DNA of 37,621 nt, taken from NCBI GenBank assembly GCA_028278405.1, contig JANQEK010000028.1, positions 1 through 37,621 on the forward strand, given 5' to 3'. Under the pieces are notes generated by a model. That model saw only the letters and a list, made by a program, of their open reading frames with translations. It had not been told where the DNA came from and searched no databases. Each line of letters begins with the position of its first letter. Within the stretch, counting starts at the first letter, position 1. Of the stretch, positions 30,768-37,621 are shown piece by piece. The DNA comes from Nitrospinaceae bacterium (GTDB lineage: Bacteria > Nitrospinota > Nitrospinia > Nitrospinales > Nitrospinaceae). The translations under genes were made by a program, and so were the position numbers.

Positions 30768-31619
30768 TTAGAAACTAAATCGGTATTTGTCGAACATTTC
30801 CATTGAAACTTCGGTAACGTTTTCTTTTTTCACTTCGGATTCGATGCGCTTGATTGCCATCTCGCGGATGAACGGAATCGGGATTTTCATGACTTTTGCC
30901 TTGGCGTCGTCGTGCCATGTCAATTCGAAATCCGGTTCCTCGTCCTGTTGCGCTTCGTAGTCGACGTCCCTCTGTTTATCTTCTTCCGTTACTTCCATGC
31001 CCATCGCTTCTTTTGCAGAAGCGGGCATGACATTGTTGAACACTTCTTCGATGATATCGGGCGTGATCATTTTGTCGCCCCGCTGCCGTGCGCGGCCTTC
31101 GATGGTCTGCTTGGCCATACCGAGCACGAAAGGCGGCACCTTCTCCATTTTCTCTATGGCCTCCTTGGACCACGGCATGCCGCTGGTCGGAGCGGTTTCC
31201 ATATAATTCTTGAACTTGTCGACGATGTCTTCCTTCTTCTCGGTGCGCAGAGCGAGAAAATCCTGGATTTCCTCAATCACTTCCACCTTGCGCGGACTCT
31301 CGACCATTTTCTGTTTGGCGACATCGAATGCGCCCATGGACAGTTCTTCGAAGCCAAACTGCTTGACGCGCTTGGAGACCAGCATCATTGATTCGTTGCG
31401 GATTTCCGTGAGGAAGTCGGAGGTGATGTACTTGAAACCGCGTTTGACGGCGCGCTGAACCATGACCTTGCGGATACCGGGCCGCACGAATTCCGGGGCG
31501 TGCTTGACGCGTTCCCAGGCCTCGACCGTCCACTCCACGCCCATTTCGTCGGCGTAGGGATGATCGACGCGGTCGGATGCCTCGATTTCCTTTTCGTGTG
31601 CGGTATAATCCTCTGCCAT
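30768..31619 (-). CDS. Protein with three PCP_red (protochlorophyllide-reductase tail) repeats
   Basis: A 283-residue soluble protein. Three related segments fit the PCP_red domain, which normally forms the C-terminal tail of the B subunit of dark-operative protochlorophyllide reductase: residues 30-77 (W...A...APEFVRPGIRK...A..RG...IT), 150-197 (W...A...VPPFVLGMAKQ...A..RG...IT) and 235-279 (W...A...IPIPFIREMAI). The third is the most divergent. There are no cysteines at all and no oxidoreductase domain, so it cannot by itself ligate an iron-sulfur cluster. Stand-alone PCP_red proteins occur in non-photosynthetic bacteria; their role is unknown. ATG 31619 is chosen over an upstream extension because GGAAGG lies 9 bases before it. 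The microprotein gene follows directly. Confidence 0.78.
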   Translation of the reverse strand: MAEDYTAHEKEIEASDRVDHPYADEMGVEWTVEAWERVKHAPEFVRPGIRKVMVQRAVKRGFKYITSDFLTEIRNESMMLVSKRVKQFGFEELSMGAFDVAKQKMVESPRKVEVIEEIQDFLALRTEKKEDIVDKFKNYMETAPTSGMPWSKEAIEKMEKVPPFVLGMAKQTIEGRARQRGDKMITPDIIEEVFNNVMPASAKEAMGMEVTEEDKQRDVDYEAQQDEEPDFELTWHDDAKAKVMKIPIPFIREMAIKRIESEVKKENVTEVSMEMFDKYRFSF

Positions 31620-31746
31620 AAGGTGGTTCCTTCCGGATCGGGCTTGGCAAAACCCGCAATTTGATTTATGGTTGCGGAGTGTCCCCCTGTCCATAAAACT
31701 ACTGAAACACCGGTTTAATGTCAATCCATTTAAGGGATTTTTGAAC

Positions 31747-34700
31747 GTGACGACACCTGCCCAACCTTCCCGGCTGGTTTATCTCTATTTCTTCGTCTCC
31801 GGGATCACCGCCTTGGTTTACGAGATCATCTGGACGCGCCAGTTGACGCTGGTGTTCGGCCATACCGTGTATTCCGTATCCATTGTTCTTGCAGCGTTTA
31901 TGGCAGGGCTCGGGTTCGGCAGTTATATCTGGGGACATCATATCGACCAGGAGGTGACTCGGCAGAAGGAGACATCCCCTCTGCTCGTGTATGGGAGGAT
32001 CGAAATCCTCATATTTGCCTCCAGCGCCGTGTTGTCGCTGATCTTTTCGGAATTTGATGTAGTGTATGCCTGGATACACCGCGGGTTGCCGGAATCGCCG
32101 GCCCTGTTCAACACCGTCAAGGCTGTGTTGGCGTTTCTCCTGATGTTCATTCCGGCAACCTTCATGGGAGCCACGCTACCCATCATCAGCAAATACTACG
32201 TGACCGACAACAACCGCCTGGGGACGCAGATCGGGTATCTGTATTCCATCAATACCTTGGGCGCGGCGGTGGGTTGTGTGTTGACGGGCTTCATATTCAT
32301 TTCCATCTTTGGAGTATTGCAGACAGCGTTACTCGCCTCCTGTGCCAATCTCATTATTGGTATCGGGTGTATTCGCATTTATCAGGACGAACATCCGGGT
32401 GAGAAAGTACCGTGGCGTTTTCCAAAAATCGAATGGCCTTCGGTGACACTGAGTGCGGATCAAAAATTGTGGCTGGCTGTCAGTTTCGTGTGCGGATTTA
32501 CCGCGCTGGCTTATGAAGTGTTGTGGACACGCCTGCTGGTGTTCAGTATCGCCAGTACGGTGTACTCGTTCAGCCTGATGCTGGCGGTGTTCCTGCTCGG
32601 CATCTGTATCGGCAGTCTGGTAGTGGTCCCGCTGATGGCCCGTGTCTCTCCTTTACGAACGATCTTGATTGCCCTGCAGGCGGGGATCGGAGTTTATGTG
32701 CTGTTCACTTTGTTTGCAATGGAGAGCCTATTGTCCGCGCCCTGGAACAGCTACAACCTGATGAATCCCGGCAAAACCTTTTTGCGTTACTTCAAGGATT
32801 CGACGGCATTGATGTTACTGCCGACCCTGTTGTTCGGAATGAATTTCCCGGTACTCATCAAACTAGCGGCGGGCAGGCACGAGCATGTTGGAGGCGGTAC
32901 AGGCCAGGTCTATTCGGCGAACACGCTGGGCGCCATCCTCGGTTCGCTGGCAAGCGGGTTTGTGTTCCTCCCCTGGCTGGGCATGGAAAAAAGCCTGATG
33001 GTGGTGGCGACGCTCAATTTGTTGATGGTGCCCCTGTTATTTGGAACCGGAAGTTATTCCACACCTGCATTGCGTAAGGGGATTGCAGGCGTGACAGCGG
33101 CGGCGGTGCTCGCATTAAACGCTCTGTTGCCCGGAAACCTGCTCGACCGATTCTTCATGCGCGACAGCGCCGGACAACGGGATTCGAGCACGTTGTTGTA
33201 TTTCGAAGAGGGGCTGACGGATACAGTGGCTGTATTCAAGGATGAGTACGGAATCCTCGATCCCACCGCCAAACGGTTGATCACCAACGGTATTTCCATG
33301 TCGTCCTCGAACGTGATCGCTACCCGATATATGAAACTGTTGGCTCATGTGCCGATTTTGCTGTCCGATCATCCGGAAAACGTGATGGTGATCTGCTTTG
33401 GAACAGGGCAGACCACCGGCGCTGCCGGTATTCATCCGCTTGTCGAGCGGGTAGACAGTCTGGAGTTGTCGCCCAGCGTACTCAACGCCGCTCCCTCGTT
33501 CAAGACTGAGAACCATGACGTGGTGAACAATCCGAAAGTCCACTTTGTGGTACAGGACGGGCGCAACTTTCTTTTGACCACGCAGAAGTCCTATGACGTG
33601 ATTACCGGCGAACCACCCCCTCCGCGCACGGCGTTTACCGTGAATTTATATACCCGGGAATTCTATGAGTCCGCGCGGAACCGGCTTAAGCCGGGGGGCC
33701 TCATGGCGCAATGGATTCCCCTGCACAGCCAGAGTGCCGAAGAAGTCGACATGCACTTTAAAACGTTCCTTTCCGTATTTCCTCATGCCATCGCCTGGAT
33801 GCCCGTTGCCAACGAAATGTTGATTATCGGATCGGACCAGCCCATTACCATCGACTTTAAAAAACTGAAGAAGCGGATGGCGGAGCCCGCCGTGGCCCAG
33901 ACGTTGCGGGATATTTTTATTCCTGACGCCCATAGCCTGCTCAGCAACATTTGGTTTCTGGAGGAGGCCATGCAAAACCTCTCGGCGGGACGTTTCTTGA
34001 TTACCGACAACCGGCCGCGCATTGAGTTTTATCTCGATTATGGAAAGGTCATCGGTTCTGCCGGCCTGGAAAGACTGGTGTTTAACCGGACGCCCGTTAC
34101 CGAGATCCTCTCACGTATTTCAGGTATGGAGTATGAGGATACAAAGCGGTTCAAACACCAATATCGGGCGATGGGTTTGTATCAGCGGGGGGTGATGTAT
34201 TCCAATCGAGGGTTGCTGTTGGAAGCCATTCAATTATCCGGTAACGGAGATTTGCCCCGGTATCATCTGCAGGCGGGGAGGGATCAGATCAACCGCCTGC
34301 AGGCTCAACTCAAAAAGGATCCCGGCAACCTGGAGATGTTGCTGAATCTGGGCCACGCCTATTATCAAATCGGGGAATATGCGCGCAGCGTTGAGTATCT
34401 GGAACAAGCGTTGGAGCGGGAACCCAGACAGGGAATCGCCAACCTGTATCTGGGGTACAGCCTCATGGAGTTGGGGCAGTGGGCGGAGGCGCGGAAAAAA
34501 CTGGAGACCGCGGTCAAAAACGATACACGCCAATTGCGAACGGTTATGCAGGAAGTGGGCTTGATCGAGTTGATGGGCAAGGTGAAGGAGAATCCGGGAG
34601 ACCTGAACCTGCTGAACGCTCTGGCCCAATTTTATAATGTAAAGAATGAATACGGGAAATCTCTCGAATACTCCAACCGGGTTCTGGAAAATGATCCCAT

Positions 34701-34974
34701 GAATGAAGATGCATTGAAAAGCGCCTTATTCAGTTATCGGGGCAGGGGAGAGCCGCGGGAAGTGATCGGCGCAAGCATCCGCTACGAAATGGTGAAACCC
34801 GATGATATCCACTACCAATTCATTATGGCAGAAATCTATGTGAAACTTTTGAAATGCCACAAGGCCATCCCGTATCTTGAGAAAATCCTGAAAACAGATG
34901 ATACCTACCCGAAGGCGCAAAAACTGATGGACCATTGTCGAAGAAAGACAAGGGAGAACGTGCCGATGTCGTGA
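31747..34974 (+). CDS. Fusion of membrane domain, spermidine-synthase-like domain and TPR tail
   Basis: A 1075-residue protein. Residues 1 to about 490 hold roughly 13-14 hydrophobic spans arranged as two halves that begin with similar words, 'GITALVYEIIWTRQL' and 'GFTALAYEVLWTRLL', indicating internal duplication. Residues about 510-720 resemble spermidine synthase: 'VMVICFGTGQTTGAA' for the SAM-type loop, 'VERVDSLELSPSV', 'VHFVVQDGRNFL' and 'LKPGGLMAQW'. The family's catalytic D-S-T-D-P is replaced by G-E-P-P-P-P, so polyamine synthesis is unlikely. Residues about 840-1070 contain TPR-like repeats. The start is GTG 31747, nine bases after AAGGGA, rather than the upstream TTG 31672. It diverges from the PCP_red gene. 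Confidence 0.85.
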   Translation: MTTPAQPSRLVYLYFFVSGITALVYEIIWTRQLTLVFGHTVYSVSIVLAAFMAGLGFGSYIWGHHIDQEVTRQKETSPLLVYGRIEILIFASSAVLSLIFSEFDVVYAWIHRGLPESPALFNTVKAVLAFLLMFIPATFMGATLPIISKYYVTDNNRLGTQIGYLYSINTLGAAVGCVLTGFIFISIFGVLQTALLASCANLIIGIGCIRIYQDEHPGEKVPWRFPKIEWPSVTLSADQKLWLAVSFVCGFTALAYEVLWTRLLVFSIASTVYSFSLMLAVFLLGICIGSLVVVPLMARVSPLRTILIALQAGIGVYVLFTLFAMESLLSAPWNSYNLMNPGKTFLRYFKDSTALMLLPTLLFGMNFPVLIKLAAGRHEHVGGGTGQVYSANTLGAILGSLASGFVFLPWLGMEKSLMVVATLNLLMVPLLFGTGSYSTPALRKGIAGVTAAAVLALNALLPGNLLDRFFMRDSAGQRDSSTLLYFEEGLTDTVAVFKDEYGILDPTAKRLITNGISMSSSNVIATRYMKLLAHVPILLSDHPENVMVICFGTGQTTGAAGIHPLVERVDSLELSPSVLNAAPSFKTENHDVVNNPKVHFVVQDGRNFLLTTQKSYDVITGEPPPPRTAFTVNLYTREFYESARNRLKPGGLMAQWIPLHSQSAEEVDMHFKTFLSVFPHAIAWMPVANEMLIIGSDQPITIDFKKLKKRMAEPAVAQTLRDIFIPDAHSLLSNIWFLEEAMQNLSAGRFLITDNRPRIEFYLDYGKVIGSAGLERLVFNRTPVTEILSRISGMEYEDTKRFKHQYRAMGLYQRGVMYSNRGLLLEAIQLSGNGDLPRYHLQAGRDQINRLQAQLKKDPGNLEMLLNLGHAYYQIGEYARSVEYLEQALEREPRQGIANLYLGYSLMELGQWAEARKKLETAVKNDTRQLRTVMQEVGLIELMGKVKENPGDLNLLNALAQFYNVKNEYGKSLEYSNRVLENDPMNEDALKSALFSYRGRGEPREVIGASIRYEMVKPDDIHYQFIMAEIYVKLLKCHKAIPYLEKILKTDDTYPKAQKLMDHCRRKTRENVPMS

Positions 34975-34995
34975 GGGTCCGGAATATCCGCGGGA

Positions 34996-36105
34996 TCAGG
35001 AGGTTTTGCGTTGGGTGTGTATGACTTGGTGGGAAGTATCTGAGAACTGCTGGGCGATGTCGACCATTTCCGGCAGCATGTCCATAAAGGTCTTCAGGAC
35101 GTCCGGGTCGAATAGTTTACCGCTTTGTTTTTCCATTTCTGTAACTGCGTTTTCGATCGACCAGGCTTCTTTATAGGGGCGTTCGCTGGTCAGGGCGTCG
35201 AAGACATCGCACACCGCCACAATCCGTGATACCAGGGGGATATCTCCGGCCTTAAGACCCCTGGGATACCCATTGCCGTCCCATCGTTCGTGGTGCGAAC
35301 CGGCGATGACTTCAGCCATTTGCAGGAATTCGGATTCACTTCCCGACAATATCAGCGCCCCGATTTCCGCGTGGGTTTTCATGATCGACCATTCTTTTGC
35401 GGTAAGCCTCCCGGATTTAAGGAGGATATGGTCGGGAATGCCGATTTTCCCAATATCGTGCATGGGACTGGCATGGCGAATGAGGTTGCATTCGTGATCA
35501 CTCAATCCCATGCCGCGGGCAAGACGCTCGCAGAGTTTGCTGATCCGTATAACGTGCATGCCGGTTTCGTTGTCGCGGTATTCCGCCGCCCGGGCCAGAC
35601 GGTGGATGATTTCCACCTGGTATTGGCGCAATTCCTGAGAGCTTTCCACCACTTTGGTCTGGAGTGACTTTTTATCATTGTGAAGGGAATTGTGCAGCAT
35701 GCGGACTTCCAGAAGATTGTTGATGCGGGCCAGCATCTCTTCCATGATGAAGGGCTTGTTGACAAAGTCCTTGGCGCCTGCCTTGATCGCTCTCAATCGG
35801 GTTTCGGTATCCAGTTGGGCGGTAAGCACCAGGATGGGCAGGTAACTTTCCTTTTCCAGAGTGCTCAACGCGTCCATGACATCGAACCCGTTGAATCCCG
35901 GCATTCTGATATCCAAAAGAATCAGATCGGGTTGCATGGATCGGTAAAGCTCGGGAGTGGATCGGCCGTCGGTGGTGGATTTGATATTGCGATAGCCGGC
36001 GGAGTTCAGCATCCTTTCCAGGACGTGGATATTGCCGGGTTCATCGTCAACAATTAGAATCTTGGCTTCGGTAAATTTGGCGTCTCGGGATAACGAGGTA
36101 ATCAT
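34996..36105 (-). CDS. HD-GYP response regulator, putative cyclic-di-GMP phosphodiesterase
   Basis: A 369-residue protein. Residues about 14-130 are a receiver domain with 'VDDE', the phospho-acceptor in 'ILLDIRMPGFNGFD', and the lysine in 'FVNKPF'. After a coiled-coil linker comes an HD-GYP domain with 'HDIGKIGIP', 'HAEIGA', 'SHHERWDGNGYPRGLKAGDIP' and 'VCDVFDALTSERPYK', so the catalytic histidines, aspartate and GYP loop are present. This is the RpfG arrangement; it should hydrolyse cyclic-di-GMP when phosphorylated. No histidine kinase is adjacent. No ribosome binding site is apparent before ATG 36105. It converges on the fusion-protein gene. Confidence 0.93.
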   Translation of the reverse strand: MITSLSRDAKFTEAKILIVDDEPGNIHVLERMLNSAGYRNIKSTTDGRSTPELYRSMQPDLILLDIRMPGFNGFDVMDALSTLEKESYLPILVLTAQLDTETRLRAIKAGAKDFVNKPFIMEEMLARINNLLEVRMLHNSLHNDKKSLQTKVVESSQELRQYQVEIIHRLARAAEYRDNETGMHVIRISKLCERLARGMGLSDHECNLIRHASPMHDIGKIGIPDHILLKSGRLTAKEWSIMKTHAEIGALILSGSESEFLQMAEVIAGSHHERWDGNGYPRGLKAGDIPLVSRIVAVCDVFDALTSERPYKEAWSIENAVTEMEKQSGKLFDPDVLKTFMDMLPEMVDIAQQFSDTSHQVIHTQRKTS

Positions 36106-36125
36106 AAATCGGTCAGAGCCAGCGA

Positions 36126-36155
36126 TTAATAATGCTGTAATAATTTCTCGAGCAA
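36126..36155 (-). promoter_or_regulatory. Putative promoter for the HD-GYP gene
   Basis: On the minus strand, TTGCTC (36150-36155), an 18-base spacer and TATTAA (36126-36131), giving a leader of about 14 bases without a Shine-Dalgarno sequence. Confidence 0.35.
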
Positions 36156-36403
36156 CCCACCCAAGATAAAATTACCGTGAATCTCAATGTGATGATATAT
36201 GCTAGTCGAAAAACAACACCTCGTCAATCCTGCTTAATGTTAGCTCAACAAACTCAATTACTTAAATTTTTCGCACACTTAGAGATATTTTGGCCGCCGG
36301 TTACGTCGTTCAAAATTCCCCTAAAAACAGTGCTTTATAGAGGAAAAAAATTACCGGAGGATGATTTCAAAAATGAACAGATTTCAAAGGCTTAGGAAGG
36401 TAT
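36156..36403. other. Non-coding AT-rich interval
   Basis: This stretch lies between the HD-GYP gene's promoter and the 3' end of the aldo/keto reductase gene. I see no RNA gene, repeat or convincing reading frame in it; a 72-codon GTG-initiated frame at 36177-36395 has no ribosome binding site and no recognisable domain. Confidence 0.5.
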
Positions 36404-37621
36404 TTATGAAGCGAGCTTTAAAAAGATGCTTTTCACTCTTTTATAACTACTAACCAGGAAGTCCTCGATCCAGGATCGGGCAAAAGACTTTCTGTCGAAC
36501 AGCTTGTTGTGTGTCCCAAACAGTAATTTCGGAATTTCCAACTTTTCAGGGCATTTGGGTAGACAGTCGCCGCACTCGGTACAGGCGGAGGCGAACTCTC
36601 CAGGGAACCAATGGCCCTTGCCGCCCAGCATGTTGTAGCGGTATTTCCCGTAGGTCTGCATGTCATAGCCTTCCAGCAGATTACGAAAGCGGAGAATCTC
36701 GGGGATATTGATGTTTTCCGGACAGGGCAGACACTCACTGCAGTAGGTACAAAAGTCTGATATGGAACGGGCGGCACCATCCATGGAAATCTTTATCGCT
36801 GCATCCTCATTTGAAAAGTAATGGTCACCGTTCAATATGGCGAGGTTTTGATCGAAATGCTCTGGGGCGTGCATGCCCAGAGTCAGAGTCGTCACCTGCG
36901 GATGGCTCAGGCAGAAGCGTCCGTTGAACTGGACTGCGGTCAGGGGGTGACACAGTTCCCTTAACTTGTCCGATGGATTCCACAGCTGTCCTCCCTTGTC
37001 GTTGGGGGAGATAATGAGAATGCCTAGATCCTTTTTCCCCGCTAGTTCTACTGCAGGCCAGTTCCGTTGGAAAAAGTAATAGTAGTGCAGATTGACGAAA
37101 CTGAACAGGTCCGTGCGAATCGCTTTTTCAATGATGGATAGGGGGGCGTGAGTGGAGAACCCGATATGGCGGATCAGGCCTTCCTCCCGCAGGCGATGCA
37201 GGGTTTCCACCGGGCCACCGGGGGCTACCGCTGCCTGCAATCTTTCTTCATTATTGATTCCATGCCAGCCGTAAAAATCGATGGTGTCCAGTTGCAGCGC
37301 TTTCAACTGTTGCTCCACCAGTGTGCGAGTCTCGTCGCCGGTCATGGGGGCGCCCTTGGTCATCATTTTGAATTGGGTGCGCGGGGTTCCCAGTTCCTTG
37401 AGAACCTTTCCATACAGGTGCTCGCTTTTGACATAGCCATAGGCGGTTTCAATATGATTGATTCCTACTTCGAACGCTTGGCGCGTGGTTTCCAGACAAT
37501 TTTCAATCGCTGCTTTGGGAAGCCAGGTGCGCGGTGGAGTCCAGCCGTACTTGAACCGCATGCCTCCCAGGGTGAGAACGGAAATCATCTCCCCGGTTTT
37601 GCCGAACCGCCGGTACTCCAT
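36404..37621 (-). CDS. Aldo/keto reductase with two C-terminal ferredoxin-type cysteine clusters
   Basis: A 405-residue protein whose ATG occupies the last three bases of the window, so the start is complete only if no upstream start is used. Residues 1 to about 280 are an aldo/keto reductase barrel: 'LTLGGMRFKYGW', the catalytic tyrosine in 'ETAYGYVKSEHLYG', a lysine in 'MMTKGAP', and 'RHIGFSTHA'. The C-terminal part has two cysteine groups, 'CTYCSECLPCP' and 'CTECGDCLPKCP', each of which could bind a [4Fe-4S] cluster, suggesting electron exchange with ferredoxin. This fusion is a known family, commonly annotated as ferredoxin-containing aldo/keto reductase; the substrate is unknown. Confidence 0.9.
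   Translation of the reverse strand: MEYRRFGKTGEMISVLTLGGMRFKYGWTPPRTWLPKAAIENCLETTRQAFEVGINHIETAYGYVKSEHLYGKVLKELGTPRTQFKMMTKGAPMTGDETRTLVEQQLKALQLDTIDFYGWHGINNEERLQAAVAPGGPVETLHRLREEGLIRHIGFSTHAPLSIIEKAIRTDLFSFVNLHYYYFFQRNWPAVELAGKKDLGILIISPNDKGGQLWNPSDKLRELCHPLTAVQFNGRFCLSHPQVTTLTLGMHAPEHFDQNLAILNGDHYFSNEDAAIKISMDGAARSISDFCTYCSECLPCPENINIPEILRFRNLLEGYDMQTYGKYRYNMLGGKGHWFPGEFASACTECGDCLPKCPEKLEIPKLLFGTHNKLFDRKSFARSWIEDFLVSSYKRVKSIFLKLAS

Noticed and set aside
31747-34974. Annotation as a functional spermidine synthase
   Set aside because: The catalytic motif is replaced by G-E-P-P-P-P and the protein is a large membrane fusion, so only the fold is claimed.
36177-36395. 72-codon frame starting with GTG in the interval before the aldo/keto reductase gene
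   Set aside because: No ribosome binding site, no recognisable domain, and an amino-acid make-up typical of random AT-rich DNA.
1-37621. CRISPR array, tRNA, rRNA, prophage or insertion sequence
   Set aside because: No evenly spaced repeats, cloverleaf-like segments, transposase or integrase motifs were seen in the intergenic regions, which are all shorter than about 300 bases.

Overview
The window looks like a chromosomal segment from a Gram-negative, probably free-living bacterium. Envelope genes point to a diderm: the murein-recycling ligase Mpl, a PBP4-type DD-carboxypeptidase, several lipoproteins and a BamE-like lipoprotein. The mixture of deltaproteobacteria-like signalling proteins, a protochlorophyllide-reductase-tail (PCP_red) protein and an AlsS-like/aldehyde dehydrogenase/DUF5069 cluster would fit Nitrospinota or a neighbouring phylum. 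That placement is inference from gene content; no marker gene settles it. I see no rRNA, tRNA, CRISPR array, transposase, integrase or phage gene. Base composition is fairly even, with more AT-rich patches around 1.65-2.55 kb, 8.0-9.0 kb and 12.75-13.1 kb.

Layout. 0-5 kb: the 3' end of purF, a radical SAM/thioredoxin-fold pair, an orphan lipoprotein, and mpl followed by a radical-SAM-like barrel protein. 5-9 kb: a two-CBS protein, a phosphoglycolate-phosphatase-like HAD gene with a small BamE-like lipoprotein, an exported metallo-beta-lactamase-fold protein, and an unrecognised secreted protein. 9-13 kb: a probable operon of a thiamine-diphosphate (acetolactate-synthase-like) enzyme, an aldehyde dehydrogenase and a DUF5069 protein. 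13-16 kb: an adenosine-kinase-like PfkB protein and PBP4/DacB. 16-22.5 kb, minus strand: response regulator, valS, oligoendopeptidase F and a protein with a long disordered N/S/G/R/K-rich tail. 22.6-29 kb: an exported PHP-like/SH3 protein, then a minus-strand run of DppB- and DppC-like permeases, an ABC-F ATPase and a membrane-anchored methyltransferase. 29-37.6 kb: Nif3-like protein with a polytopic membrane protein, a three-repeat PCP_red protein with a 38-residue membrane microprotein, a 1075-residue membrane/spermidine-synthase-like/TPR fusion, an HD-GYP response regulator, and an aldo/keto reductase with two ferredoxin-type cysteine clusters.

The most notable items are: (1) three PCP_red repeats with no oxidoreductase domain, followed 11 bases later by a previously unlisted 38-residue single-span membrane protein with a good ribosome binding site; (2) several genes without a Shine-Dalgarno sequence whose -10 box sits about 7 bases before the start codon, suggesting leaderless mRNAs; (3) a PHP-like domain that has lost metal ligands and gained membrane spans; (4) a radical-SAM-like barrel without the canonical cysteine motif next to mpl; and (5) a membrane-anchored FAM173-like methyltransferase downstream of an ABC-F gene. 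All functional assignments come from motifs read by eye; no database search was run.
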